Shown here: positions 7,511-15,594 of the stretch, piece after piece | How the letters are laid out: each line of letters opens with the position of its first letter | Numbering within the stretch: position 1 is the stretch's first letter | Program-made: the position numbers and the translations under genes | Assembly (NCBI RefSeq): GCF_020554845.1 | Contig: NZ_JAJCIA010000026.1 | Coordinates: forward strand, 1-56,295 | Source of the DNA: Blautia faecis | GTDB taxonomy: Bacteria > Bacillota > Clostridia > Lachnospirales > Lachnospiraceae | Direction of reading: 5' to 3' | DNA length: 56,295 bases | The notes under the pieces: model-generated | Told to the model about the DNA's origin: nothing | Databases searched by the model: none | What the model saw: the letters and a program-made list of their open reading frames with translations, nothing else

Positions 7511-9232
7511 ATGGCGATATTTCACTTTACAGTAAAGATTGTCGGGCGCAGTAAAGGAAAATCTGTCATATCCGCATCGGCATATCTTAATGGAGATGTG
7601 ATGAAGAATGAGGAAACAGGCAGAATCAGTTACTATACTTCCAAAAAGGAAGTCGTCTACACCAGTCTGATGATGTGCGAAAATGCACCTCCTGAATGGC
7701 TGCATGTACCGGAAGAAAATATAAAAAGGTTTCAACAGTCTATCCGTTATAAAAGAGCGGATGATAAAGATGCCGCACTGGAAAAGTTTAAAATCACATT
7801 TCAGAAACAGCGTCTATGGAATGAGGTATTGAAGATAGAAAAAAATGCAGATGCACAGCTTGGACGCTCATTTGAATTTTCCCTGCCGAAAGAATGGAGC
7901 AGACAGGAACAGATTGATTATACAACCGAATATATTCAAAAGACTTTCGTGGATAAGGGAATGTGTGTCGACTGGAGCATACACGATAAGGGCGATGGAA
8001 ACCCACATGTGCATTTACTTGTAACCATGCGACCATTCAATCTGGATCATTCATGGGGCAGCAAAGAAGTCAAGGACTGGGATTTTGTCAGAGATACTGA
8101 CGGAAATATCGTGGTTGATGAATCCCACCCGGACTGGTGGCAGGATAAGAAAAATCCTGATCGGCATGGAATCCGCATTCCGGTACTTGATGAAAACGGA
8201 GTACAGAAAGTCGGGGCAAGAAACCGAAAACAATGGAAACGGGTTCTGACCGATGCTACCGGCTGGAATAATCCAAAGAATTGTGAGTTATGGCGAAGCG
8301 AATGGGCTGGGATGTGTAACCGGCATTTATCCATAGACAATCAGATTGACCACCGCTCTTATGAAAGACAGGGCAAATTAAAAATCCCTACGATTCATGA
8401 GGGTGCGGATGCAAGAAAGATTGAGGAAAAATATCTCACCGGACAGATATGGAATGGTTCATGGAAGGTAGAGGAAAACCAGATGATTAAAAAACAAAAT
8501 GCACTACTGCAAAAGGTAATCACAACCTTTGGTAAGGTATCCGGTGCATTGTCAATATGGAAGGAGTGGTTGAATGACATTAGAAGAAAGCAAAGAAGTA
8601 ATTCCCATGATGGAAGCAATGATTACACAGATAGAGGAACAGCAGAATATCATGGCAGAGATGCTTCAGGAGATACAGGAAAAGGACGAGAAGCTGATGT
8701 GCTTTCAGGAGCAGGAAGAACGATTGCAGCAATTAGAGAAAGAATTGTCAGAGCTGCTACAAATCTTACCGGATACAGAAGAACTGTTGATGCTTCTGGA
8801 AGAAAAGACAGACCAGATACAGAAACTCACAGACGAAAATCAGCAATGGCAGGAATTGGCACAGAAATTGAACAGCGAGAACCGGCTATTGCAGAAACAG
8901 AACAGCGAATTACTGAACTTGAACAGCAATTAGAGAAAGGAAGGTTGATTGATGAACGAATTAAGAAACTCAAAGAACGACGATCAACTGGAAGAACTGC
9001 TAATGCTGACGGAGCAGATGCAGGAAGAACTCGACCAGAAAGACCGGACTATCAGGAAACTGAAAGTGCAGCTCGACGAATCGCTGACCTTGAACGAGAG
9101 GTTAAACAGCGAGAACAGAGCAGGGAACATTCAAGCCTTAAAGAACGACTTGAGGAAAACAAAAGAATTATTGCAGAGCGAGAAAGAGAAAACGCTCACC
9201 GCAAAGGACATGATAGAGGAATGTCGCGATAA
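7511..9232 (+). CDS. mobL: MobA/MobL relaxase (MOBQ family)
   Basis: A 573-residue conjugative relaxase that nicks oriT and pilots the DNA strand. The N-terminus AIFHFTVKIVGRSKGKSVISASAY is the MobA/MobL signature. The metal-binding HIHDKGDGNPHVHLLVTMRP-like motif (IHDKGDGNPHVHLLVTMR, ~residues 157-174) is intact. ATG at 7511 follows a GGGGG ribosome site. The last ~220 codons (8574-9232) are Arg/Glu/Gln-rich, low in predicted structure, and overlap two other genes in a different frame. The element encodes no coupling protein or channel, so transfer must use a resident conjugation system. Confidence 0.9.
   Translation: MAIFHFTVKIVGRSKGKSVISASAYLNGDVMKNEETGRISYYTSKKEVVYTSLMMCENAPPEWLHVPEENIKRFQQSIRYKRADDKDAALEKFKITFQKQRLWNEVLKIEKNADAQLGRSFEFSLPKEWSRQEQIDYTTEYIQKTFVDKGMCVDWSIHDKGDGNPHVHLLVTMRPFNLDHSWGSKEVKDWDFVRDTDGNIVVDESHPDWWQDKKNPDRHGIRIPVLDENGVQKVGARNRKQWKRVLTDATGWNNPKNCELWRSEWAGMCNRHLSIDNQIDHRSYERQGKLKIPTIHEGADARKIEEKYLTGQIWNGSWKVEENQMIKKQNALLQKVITTFGKVSGALSIWKEWLNDIRRKQRSNSHDGSNDYTDRGTAEYHGRDASGDTGKGREADVLSGAGRTIAAIRERIVRAATNLTGYRRTVDASGRKDRPDTETHRRKSAMAGIGTEIEQREPAIAETEQRITELEQQLEKGRLIDERIKKLKERRSTGRTANADGADAGRTRPERPDYQETESAARRIADLEREVKQREQSREHSSLKERLEENKRIIAERERENAHRKGHDRGMSR
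8574..8933 (+). CDS. Coiled-coil protein encoded inside mobL in another frame
   Basis: A 119-residue protein, almost entirely a leucine/glutamate-rich coiled coil (EKELSELLQILPDTEELLML). It is read in the frame one base from mobL and lies completely inside it. The ATG at 8574 has AAGGAG at 8561-8566, seven bases upstream, a much better ribosome site than chance would normally supply. The next gene (8952) is in the same frame. Function is unknown; the position suggests a relaxosome-associated or filament protein. An alternative is that one of the two frames is a passive consequence of skewed codon use in the other. Confidence 0.6.
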   Translation: MTLEESKEVIPMMEAMITQIEEQQNIMAEMLQEIQEKDEKLMCFQEQEERLQQLEKELSELLQILPDTEELLMLLEEKTDQIQKLTDENQQWQELAQKLNSENRLLQKQNSELLNLNSN

Positions 9233-9920
9233 GCTAAGACAGGCAGAACAGGAACGGGACTATGCACTCTCCCATCAGAAAAAAGTAGAGATACCGGTTG
9301 AAAAGCCGGTACTCTATCAAAAGTGTGGGAATTGTAACCAGACAGCTTATCTGAGAGCGAAGGAAAGGTATGATACGCAGAGAGAAAAACTGGCAGGCAG
9401 ATATAAAGCAAAAACAGCCATGTATGAAGCATTGATGTTTTTGCTGATATGGTATTCCGTATCGACTACTCTTTTTCAGATAATACTGTCAAAAATCTTT
9501 ATTTCTGATTGCGTGGTATTCTTTGATACAATCGCAACTTTTATACAGAGCATTGCAGGGTGGATTATACTGACAGGAAAGAATGTGGCACAGATTAGTA
9601 ATGGAATATCCAATCCTGTCATTACCGGAATTATATACTGGCTGATAAGATTATTGATTTGCGGTGGCTGTCTGGTGGGTGCAGAAATACTTTTAGCATT
9701 CACCGGGATAAAGATTGCCGGGCTATATAAGAAATACTGCTGGGATATGATTACAATACTGGTAACACTTATAAGCATGGCAATAGCAATCTATTTTGGA
9801 GATTGGATAAAGACAGTATTGCCGATCAATCTGCTATTTTTCTTATTATTCGTGCAACTGGTATATGTTGGAATCAGGTGGTATGTAAAAGGCTGGCGGG
9901 AAACAAGGGGATATTATTAA
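8952..9920 (+). CDS. DUF6040-like coiled-coil membrane protein
   Basis: A 322-residue protein. Residues 1-125 form a long coiled coil (QMQEELDQKDRTIRKLKVQL). A short CxxC (KCGNCNQT) follows, then four or five hydrophobic segments between about residues 160 and 310 (for example ALMFLLIWYSVSTTLF and PINLLFFLLFVQLVYVGI). It is probably a membrane protein with a cytoplasmic coiled coil. The start ATG 8952 has GGAAGG upstream; the first 280 bases overlap the end of mobL in another frame. Similar proteins, annotated DUF6040, follow mobL in related elements, suggesting a link between relaxosome and membrane. That role is inference. Confidence 0.7.
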   Translation: MNELRNSKNDDQLEELLMLTEQMQEELDQKDRTIRKLKVQLDESLTLNERLNSENRAGNIQALKNDLRKTKELLQSEKEKTLTAKDMIEECRDKLRQAEQERDYALSHQKKVEIPVEKPVLYQKCGNCNQTAYLRAKERYDTQREKLAGRYKAKTAMYEALMFLLIWYSVSTTLFQIILSKIFISDCVVFFDTIATFIQSIAGWIILTGKNVAQISNGISNPVITGIIYWLIRLLICGGCLVGAEILLAFTGIKIAGLYKKYCWDMITILVTLISMAIAIYFGDWIKTVLPINLLFFLLFVQLVYVGIRWYVKGWRETRGYY

Positions 9921-10295
9921 AAATCCGATTGTAAACACACAATTTTATATATGTGCTTAATCACACCTCTTTGTATTTTAATAAAATCCTACAAAAGCTT
10001 TGAAAACAAAGGATTCATTGTAATGTGTTCGCTTTATCCCTTTATATGATTTCACACTATGTTCCCCTTGCCCTGACTGTTCATAATGGTAAAAGCAAGG
10101 GCTGGAAAAACGCATAACGCAATACAACAAAGTGTAGCAATTGGGATATTATGAACGAAGAAATCATCTTTTCATAAGCAGTCAATAAGGCTGAAGGAAT
10201 TAATCTCTGCCGCCTTATTGACTTTCAGGTGGGCTTCAATTATAATTAAATCAGCTGATTTAAAACAAGCGATTTAGTAAAAGGAGAGATAAAGT
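9921..10295 (+). promoter_or_regulatory. Intergenic region with hairpins and a palindromic operator ahead of tetR
   Basis: No gene is seen in these 375 bases. Contents: CCCTTGC...GCAAGGG inverted repeat near 10058-10098; GTCAATAAGGC (10181-10191) pairing exactly with GCCTTATTGAC (10212-10222); and the perfect 18-bp palindrome TTAAATCAGCTGATTTAA (10246-10263), 33 bases before the tetR start. The palindrome is the likely operator of the adjacent TetR regulator. Confidence 0.65.
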
Positions 10296-10877
10296 ATGCC
10301 ACCAAAAGCCAAATTTACAAAAGCAGAAATTATTGAAGCCGCATTAAATATTGTCAGGGCAGACGGATATGAGGCTTTGACTTCAAGAGCGTTAGGAACA
10401 TATCTCGGTAGTTCGGCAAGACCCATTTTTACTGTATTTAAAAATATGGAGGAGGTTCAGCAGGATATGATTAAATCTGCTAAAGCTCTGTATAAAGAAT
10501 ATGTCAATAAAGGACTAACAACAGAGCCCCCGTTTAAAGGGGTGGGTACACAATATATTCTCTTCGCTGTTAATGAGCCTAAGCTTTTTCAACTCCTCTT
10601 TATGACGGAGCAAAAACAAATTCCTGACTTATCTGGTGTACTTCCGCTGATAGATGAAAGTTATGAGCAAATTCTATTGTCAATTCAAGATGATTACAAA
10701 ATTTGCAAGGCAGCTGGGAAAAAACTGTATCATCATCTTTGGATATATACACACGGAATTGCAACGCTTTGTGCCACAAAAATGTGCCGATTTACAGACG
10801 AAGAAATCAGTACAATGATTACTGAGGTATGTATGAGTATTTTGAAAAAGCTGAAGGAAGGAGAAAATAATGATTAA
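10296..10877 (+). CDS. TetR-family transcriptional regulator
   Basis: A 193-residue regulator. The N-terminal HTH is KAEIIEAALNIVRADGYEALTSRALGTYLG, followed by the SSARPIFTVFKNMEEVQ recognition-helix segment typical of TetR. The C-terminal ligand domain belongs to the TetR C-terminal group seen in Bacillota efflux regulators. AAGGAGAG precedes the ATG. It overlaps the ABC ATPase gene by eight bases, so regulator and transporter form one operon, probably self-repressed through the palindrome at 10246-10263. Confidence 0.9.
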   Translation: MPPKAKFTKAEIIEAALNIVRADGYEALTSRALGTYLGSSARPIFTVFKNMEEVQQDMIKSAKALYKEYVNKGLTTEPPFKGVGTQYILFAVNEPKLFQLLFMTEQKQIPDLSGVLPLIDESYEQILLSIQDDYKICKAAGKKLYHHLWIYTHGIATLCATKMCRFTDEEISTMITEVCMSILKKLKEGENND

Positions 10878-11562
10878 AGCGAGAAATATAATAAAATCCT
10901 ACCAAAACGGAGAAAGCCGATTCCAAGTATTAAAGGACATCAGTCTTGATATTGAGGATAATGATTTTGTGGTTATTCTCGGCGCATCTGGTTCTGGCAA
11001 GTCAACCTTTTTGAATGTAATTTCAGGTCTTGAACGCCCTGACAGCGGTAAAGTGTTTTATGACGGAAAGGATATTACAGCACTTTCTGATAATGAATTA
11101 ACTTCATTTCGTAAGGAAAATGTCGGATTTATTTTTCAGCAGTATTATTTGCTACCCAATATGAGCGTTGATAAAAATGTAAAAATGGGTGCTGATTTAG
11201 CAAATAATAAAGATTATAAAAACGTCATTAGAGCGGTTGGACTCGGAGAAAAACTACATAAATATCCCAGCGAACTTTCGGGTGGCGAACAGCAAAGAGT
11301 ATCTATTGCAAGAGCTTTGGCAAAAAGACCGAGAGTATTATTTCTTGACGAACCGACAGGAGCATTAGACGAACAAACAGGACGACAGGTTCTTGATTAT
11401 ATATGTAAACTTCAAAAGGAATATGGTTTTACGATTGTAATGGTAACGCACAATTTGAATATTGCGGAAATGGCAAACACAGTTATAAAAATGAATAGCG
11501 GAAAAATATCTGAAATTTACACAAATGAAGCACAAAAGACTGCTTATGAGATAGGGTGGTGA
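10870..11562 (+). CDS. ABC transporter ATP-binding protein (MacB/LolD-like)
   Basis: A 230-residue ATPase with Walker A GASGSGKST (residues ~38-46), Q-loop FIFQQYYLLP, signature LSGGEQQR, Walker B VLFLDEPTGALDE and H-loop VTHN. This is the pattern of the MacB/LolD subfamily that powers FtsX-type mechanotransmission permeases. It overlaps tetR and is four bases upstream of the permease gene. The substrate cannot be told; TetR control favours an antimicrobial peptide or drug-type substrate. It is cargo of the nested element. Confidence 0.93.
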   Translation: MIKARNIIKSYQNGESRFQVLKDISLDIEDNDFVVILGASGSGKSTFLNVISGLERPDSGKVFYDGKDITALSDNELTSFRKENVGFIFQQYYLLPNMSVDKNVKMGADLANNKDYKNVIRAVGLGEKLHKYPSELSGGEQQRVSIARALAKRPRVLFLDEPTGALDEQTGRQVLDYICKLQKEYGFTIVMVTHNLNIAEMANTVIKMNSGKISEIYTNEAQKTAYEIGW

Positions 11563-11566
11563 TGGT

Positions 11567-12715
11567 ATGCTCGTTGGAATAAAAAATGTTTCAAAACTCA
11601 TCGGTATTTCCATTATAGCCTGTTGTGCTGTTCTTGTTTGTACAATGTTTCTGAACTTTTATTTTGATATTCGATTAATTGAGAGTGAAATTACATCTGA
11701 ATTATCAATGTTTTTTTATAATGCTCAGGTTTCTACCGCAAAAGTCGTTTGCCTTGTAAGTGGCGGATGCTTGCTTTTAACTGCGATTGTTATGTTGTTG
11801 TTTTATATTAAGCATTATATTGACACGCATAAGAAGGAACTTGGGATATTAAAGGCGTTGGGATATTCAAATATCAAAATTGCAAAAAGCTTTTGGGTAT
11901 TCGGAATTAGTATATTTATTGGAACTGTAACCGGATATGCAGGAGCATTTCTTATAATGCCGTGGTTTTACGCTCTACAAAATGAAGATAAAATGCTTCC
12001 TGAGATAACTATCAATTTTCATCCAAGCATTTTATTTTATTTTGTGGTATTGCCGACTGTGTGTTTTTCGGCACTTTCAGTTTATTATGCCTGGTACAAA
12101 TTCAAAAAACCTGTGTTGCTGCTTTTGAAAGATAATATGCAAACTGCTTCTAAAACACCAAATCATAGAATCGAAAAAAGCAGTGAATTGTCGTTTGTAG
12201 AGTATTTGAAAAGGAATACCTTGAAATCTAAAAAGGCACTTGTATTCTTCATTATTTTTGCTTCGTTTTGCTTTTCAGCTATGACACAAATGTCGTTTAG
12301 TATGAAAGATTTATCAAGTGAAATGATGGGTGTGATGATGTTGGTCATCGGACTTGTATTAGCGTTTACAACTCTGTTTCTTGCTATAACTACAGTAATA
12401 AACGGAAATACAAAAACTATTGCTATGATGAGAGTATTCGGCTATTCACAGAAAGAATGTTGCAGGGCAATTTTAGGAGGATACAGACCGCTGTCCTATA
12501 TTGGTTTTATAATCGGAACAGTATATCAGTATGGATTGCTTCGGCTTATGGTGGATATTGTATTTAAGGATGTCGAGGGTGTACCTACGTATAAATTTGA
12601 CTTTCCTACTATGCTTATTTCTCTTGCTTGTTTTATCACGATTTATGAAATTATGATGTATATATATTCTGAAAAAATTAAGAAGATTTCTATCAAGGAA
12701 ATTATGATTGAGTAA
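11567..12715 (+). CDS. FtsX-like ABC transporter permease
   Basis: A 382-residue membrane protein with two FtsX repeats. The cores are HKKELGILKALGYSNIKIAKSF (about residues 86-108) and TKTIAMMRVFGYSQKECCRAIL, each followed by hydrophobic helices. An N-terminal TM (IGISIIACCAVLVCTMFLNF) precedes a short extracellular loop, smaller than the large MacB periplasmic domain. It begins four bases after the ATPase gene and ends the tetR operon; a strong terminator follows at 12850-12882. Confidence 0.88.
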   Translation: MLVGIKNVSKLIGISIIACCAVLVCTMFLNFYFDIRLIESEITSELSMFFYNAQVSTAKVVCLVSGGCLLLTAIVMLLFYIKHYIDTHKKELGILKALGYSNIKIAKSFWVFGISIFIGTVTGYAGAFLIMPWFYALQNEDKMLPEITINFHPSILFYFVVLPTVCFSALSVYYAWYKFKKPVLLLLKDNMQTASKTPNHRIEKSSELSFVEYLKRNTLKSKKALVFFIIFASFCFSAMTQMSFSMKDLSSEMMGVMMLVIGLVLAFTTLFLAITTVINGNTKTIAMMRVFGYSQKECCRAILGGYRPLSYIGFIIGTVYQYGLLRLMVDIVFKDVEGVPTYKFDFPTMLISLACFITIYEIMMYIYSEKIKKISIKEIMIE

Positions 12716-12849
12716 CAGGGGAAAATACATACAAACAAAATGGATACAATGCCCTGTCTGGTGCAATAAAAACTGAACAATGATACTGGAAAATACCAAA
12801 TTTAAAAGTTTCATCTGCATTGTCAGAAGTGAAAAAATATAGAATAATA

Positions 12850-12882
12850 GGGACAAATAAATCTAAAAGGGTTATTTGTCCC
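12850..12882 (+). terminator. Terminator of the tetR-ABC operon
   Basis: GGGACAAATAA and TTATTTGTCCC form an 11-bp perfect stem followed by TTATTTAT. The weaker A-run upstream could let it serve the convergent gene on the minus strand too. Confidence 0.85.
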
Positions 12883-12897
12883 TTATTTATCTTTGAA

Positions 12898-13134
12898 TTA
12901 AATTTCTAAGGAATCTTCCGCATCTACCCACATTTGCATCGTTCCATCAAGATACAATCTTGCATATTCAAGTGGTTCATCAATAGCAAGTGCATTTAAC
13001 GCACAATCTGATCCAGGTGTTGTTTTTAAATTCTTTTCTGCTTCCCAGCAGTCAATGCGGAGCATATAGCCAGCACTGGTATATACATCAATGCTGTTTC
13101 TGTGTGGATTGTATTCTGCAAATATCGTTCTCAT
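12898..13134 (-). CDS. DUF6061 family small protein
   Basis: A 78-residue acidic protein without membrane segments (YTSAGYMLRIDCWEAEKNLK). I recognise it as the DUF6061 type, small proteins common beside integrase and mobilization modules of Clostridia. Function is unknown. AAGGAG precedes the ATG at 13132-13134. It converges on the tetR-ABC operon and is the last gene before the right-end arm repeats of the nested element. Confidence 0.7.
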   Translation of the reverse strand: MRTIFAEYNPHRNSIDVYTSAGYMLRIDCWEAEKNLKTTPGSDCALNALAIDEPLEYARLYLDGTMQMWVDAEDSLEI

Positions 13135-13525
13135 CGTATCAAATCTCCTTATCGTTCAATCAATCATTTGTTAAAAAAATAGAAGCATTTCAATCAGTTC
13201 ACCATGTCGTTTTAATTTTGTGTTATACTGTTTTATAGGATTTTCTTGCCCTTGTATTTGCCCTTATCAGAGTTCGTAAACACTGGTGGGACAATATAAT
13301 ACAAGGGAAACAATAAGGGAAAGCTCACCTGCGATAAACTTAGTGTTTTCAAGGGCTTGAGAGATATTTGATAATAAAATATAACAATTATTAAATTCCT
13401 TGGAATACATGAAATCTCAATTCAAGTTTGCAAGGCGAGAAAGTTGGAACTTCTTAAAATAATTCAAACAGTCTCATTGCATAAGTGTTATAGATAGACT
13501 ATCCTTAAAGAAGGAGGTGGCAAAA
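13135..13525 (+). other. Right end of the nested element and flanking noncoding DNA
   Basis: There is no gene in this 390-base stretch. Positions 13242-13267 and 13300-13323 carry repeats (TTGCCCTTGTATTTGCCCTT and ACAAGGGAAACAATAAGGGA) matching the set at 4298-4348; these are the probable integrase arm sites at the far end. The remaining 13324-13510 is AT-rich with no recognised signal until AAGGAGG at 13511-13517. Confidence 0.55.
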
Positions 13526-14005
13526 ATGGCAAATGAAAATAGAAAAGATTTTAATGCTATGTTGCACGATAGTAAGGATATGCCAAAGTTTCAGATTATT
13601 ACAGACCAAAAGAGTATTGAAAAATATGGTGGAAGCAGAATGTTTTTTGCTCCGCCAATCGACTATGACAATGTAATGAAAAAAATTCCGTATGGCAAAG
13701 TAATTACCATTGGGAAGATACGAGAATACTTTGCCAAGTTAAATGGTGCTGATTTTACAGAACCTATTACAGCGGGGATTTTTGTTTCTATTGCAGCGTG
13801 GGCAAGTTATCAGCGTACAGACGATGAAACACCTTATTGGAGAACATTAAAAGCCAACGGTGAACTCAATGAAAAATATCCAAATGGTATCGAGGCACAA
13901 AAAGAGAAATTAGAAGCAGAGGGACATACCATTCTGCAAAAAGGTCGTAAAACTATCCGATACTATGTAAAGGACTATGAGCAATTTCTTTTTAATTTGA
14001 AATAG
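13526..14005 (+). CDS. MGMT-like (alkyltransferase-like, ATL) protein
   Basis: A 159-residue protein whose centre matches the DNA-binding and active-site domain of O6-alkylguanine-DNA alkyltransferase: IPYGKVITIGKIREYF corresponds to the VPyGkVtTYGqIA helix. The acceptor Pro-Cys-His-Arg is replaced by TPYWRTLKANGEL, so no alkyl-accepting cysteine is present. ATL proteins flag bulky lesions for nucleotide excision repair instead of removing them; that role is inferred. AAGGAGG at 13511-13517 favours the ATG at 13526 over the GTG at 13517. It belongs to the Tn4451-like element, right of the nested insertion. Confidence 0.75.
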   Translation: MANENRKDFNAMLHDSKDMPKFQIITDQKSIEKYGGSRMFFAPPIDYDNVMKKIPYGKVITIGKIREYFAKLNGADFTEPITAGIFVSIAAWASYQRTDDETPYWRTLKANGELNEKYPNGIEAQKEKLEAEGHTILQKGRKTIRYYVKDYEQFLFNLK

Positions 14006-14077
14006 ACATTTGAAGGACAAGAAACATCGTAGCAATACGGTGTTTTTTGTTACCCAAAACCTACAATTCAATACATA

Positions 14078-14193
14078 ACCACAGGTTAGTACAAACACCT
14101 TGCGTGATTTTTTGAGAGGCTTAGAACGGGAACTTCCCCCGATTTCCGCCCCGAAAAGATACACAAAAAGGTTTCAAGTATCTTTCCTGTGGT
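14078..14193 (+). ncRNA. Structured leader ending in a terminator
   Basis: ACCACAGG (14078-14085) pairs with CCTGTGGT (14186-14193), followed by a T-run. Inside are AAAGATAC...GTATCTTT (about 14155-14186) and a small GGGAA/TTCCC hairpin (14129-14139). The inner stem ends where the outer one begins, so the two may be alternative. It lies directly upstream of the 59-residue gene and the RepA ATPase, so it could be an attenuator or a small RNA. It matches no class I know. Confidence 0.45.
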
Positions 14194-14225
14194 TTTTTTA
14201 TTTTCAGACAGAAAGGTGGATTGAT

Positions 14226-14405
14226 ATGTCAAGAATGAGCAAGAAACGGAAACAAGAATGGGCATTGTTTCTGAATGACCGAAACCGCATTACCTACAAC
14301 GAGTTTTGCAGAAAATGCAGGAATGACTGTAAGCAGAGTTTCCGCTGTATCGTGGTGCTTTGTCCAAAATATTTATCAAAAAGGAGAACAAAGAAAAATG
14401 ATTGA
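14226..14405 (+). CDS. Small basic protein of Tn4451-like/ICE modules
   Basis: A 59-residue, Lys/Arg- and Cys-rich protein (SKKRKQEWALFLNDRNRITY, then CRKCRNDCKQSFRC). Similar short proteins precede RepA-type ATPase genes in clostridial ICEs and mobilizable elements. The CxxC/C-rich centre might bind zinc. AAAGGTGG lies just upstream of ATG 14226, right after the structured leader. Its end overlaps the start of the RepA gene by eight bases. Function is unknown. Confidence 0.65.
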   Translation: MSRMSKKRKQEWALFLNDRNRITYNEFCRKCRNDCKQSFRCIVVLCPKYLSKRRTKKND

Positions 14406-15414
14406 AAATGAAATGACTGTCAGCGTACCTCTTGAAGTTGTCAAGGCAAGTGAAATTGAACCCAAAGAAGTGAAATGGTTGTGGTATCCGTATATTCCGT
14501 TCGGCAAGGTTACGCTGTTGCAGGGCGATCCCGGCGATGGAAAAAGCAAGCTAATGCTTTCTGTTGCCGCCCTGCTCTCAAAGGGCGAACCTCTGCCCTT
14601 TACCGAAACGGAAGAAAACGAGCCTGTGACTATCATCTATCAGACAACGGAAGATGACGCCGATGATACGGTAGTCCCTCGCTTTAACTCTGCTGGTGGG
14701 AACGGGGAAAACCTTATCTTCATCAAGGAAAATGAAAAATCTTTATCCTTTGGGGATAACCGTATTCGTGAAGCGATTGAGATGTACCACGCAAAGCTTT
14801 TAATTCTTGACCCGATGAGTTCCTATATCGGAGAAAGTTGTTCAATGAACAATGCCAACGAAACACGAGCCGAGTTTAATCATCTGATAGCGGTTGCGAA
14901 AGATACAGGCTGTGCGATTGTGATTATCGCTCATATGAACAAGATGAGGGATACCAATCCCCTTTACCGCACCAACGGTTCGATTGACATTGCGGGTGCT
15001 GCAAGAAGTATTCTTGCAATCACACGCACACCGAACAAAGAAGCACCTGCGGAAAGGTATTTGGTGCAGGTAAAATCCAACCTTGCCCCGACTGGCTCTG
15101 CCATTCTGTTTGAGGTGTCAGAGAAAGGTGTGGACTTCATTTTCGAAATGGAAATGACGGCGGAAGAAGCGTTCCAGTCCCTTGTACCGAAAATCGGCAG
15201 ACCAAACGATAAGGAAGTCAAGGCGAAAGCATTTCTGATGGAAATGCTGAAAGACGGAGAAATGCTTTCTTCGGATTGTGAAGAAAAACTTGAAGCCGCA
15301 GGGTTCAAGAAATCGACCATCAAAAAGGCAAAGAAGAACGCAGGAGTTATCTCCCGAAAGAAAGGTTTTCTGTGGTACTGGTCTTTGCCGATGGGCGACA
15401 TACCGAAAGAATAA
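14398..15414 (+). CDS. RepA-like RecA-fold ATPase (replicative helicase type)
   Basis: A 338-residue ATPase. Walker A GDPGDGKSK (residues ~41-49), Walker B LLILDPMSSYIG and the sensor region IIAHMNKM match the RepA/DnaB-like hexameric helicase family of plasmids and ICEs. A C-terminal winged-helix-like segment follows (FLMEMLKDGEMLSSDCEEKL). It probably supports replication of the excised element or its primase loading. I placed the start at ATG 14398 (AAGGAG at 14381-14386), because residues encoded upstream belong to the preceding small gene's region in another frame. A strong terminator follows. Confidence 0.85.
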   Translation: MIENEMTVSVPLEVVKASEIEPKEVKWLWYPYIPFGKVTLLQGDPGDGKSKLMLSVAALLSKGEPLPFTETEENEPVTIIYQTTEDDADDTVVPRFNSAGGNGENLIFIKENEKSLSFGDNRIREAIEMYHAKLLILDPMSSYIGESCSMNNANETRAEFNHLIAVAKDTGCAIVIIAHMNKMRDTNPLYRTNGSIDIAGAARSILAITRTPNKEAPAERYLVQVKSNLAPTGSAILFEVSEKGVDFIFEMEMTAEEAFQSLVPKIGRPNDKEVKAKAFLMEMLKDGEMLSSDCEEKLEAAGFKKSTIKKAKKNAGVISRKKGFLWYWSLPMGDIPKE

Positions 15415-15450
15415 AAACAGGCTGTCCGCTGATGTGACAGTCTGTTTTTA
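15412..15450 (+). terminator. Terminator after the RepA-like gene
   Basis: TAAAAACAGgCTGTC (15412-15426) pairs with GACAGtCTGTTTTTA (15436-15450), with one mismatch. The A-rich and T-rich sides make it bidirectional. Confidence 0.85.
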
Positions 15451-15499
15451 TGATTGAGGTATCAAAGGAGGTCAAGGGGGAACACCCTTGCCCACGACA

Positions 15500-15565
15500 T
15501 CTTTGCAGACGAAGTCTGAAAGTGTCATAGTGGGTTACACACATTCAAAGAATGTTGTGTAATGG
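15500..15565 (+). other. oriT: Candidate oriT of the MOBV relaxase
   Basis: The hairpin CAGAC-GAA-GTCTG (15506-15518) is followed by CATAGTGGGTTACA (15526-15539), which resembles the TATAGTGTGTTATA nic core of pMV158-type MOBV plasmids. A second hairpin, TTACACACATT...AATGTTGTGTAA (15535-15562), spans it. It lies just upstream of the MOBV gene, the usual arrangement. Assignment is by resemblance only. Confidence 0.6.
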
Positions 15566-15594
15566 CTTCGCCCTACTGAGAAAGGAGAACGAAA

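Larger units (their letters stand above)
4250..13350 (-). mobile_element. Nested tyrosine-integrase mobilizable element (MOBQ)
   Basis: The stretch runs from the integrase-proximal end (hairpin and AAGGGAAATAAGGGAAAG repeats, 4298-4348) to a second set of the same repeat family (13242-13323). Between them lie int, an XRE repressor, xis, DUF3847, oriT, a MobA/MobL relaxase, coiled-coil and membrane accessory genes, and a TetR/ABC-transporter cargo. This is the usual composition of a Tn916-Int-type mobilizable element. It interrupts the Tn4451-like element. Exact ends were not determined: no convincing direct-repeat core was found. A weak candidate is AATTC-AGTTTGC, present with one difference near 4218 and near 13420. 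Confidence 0.65.
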
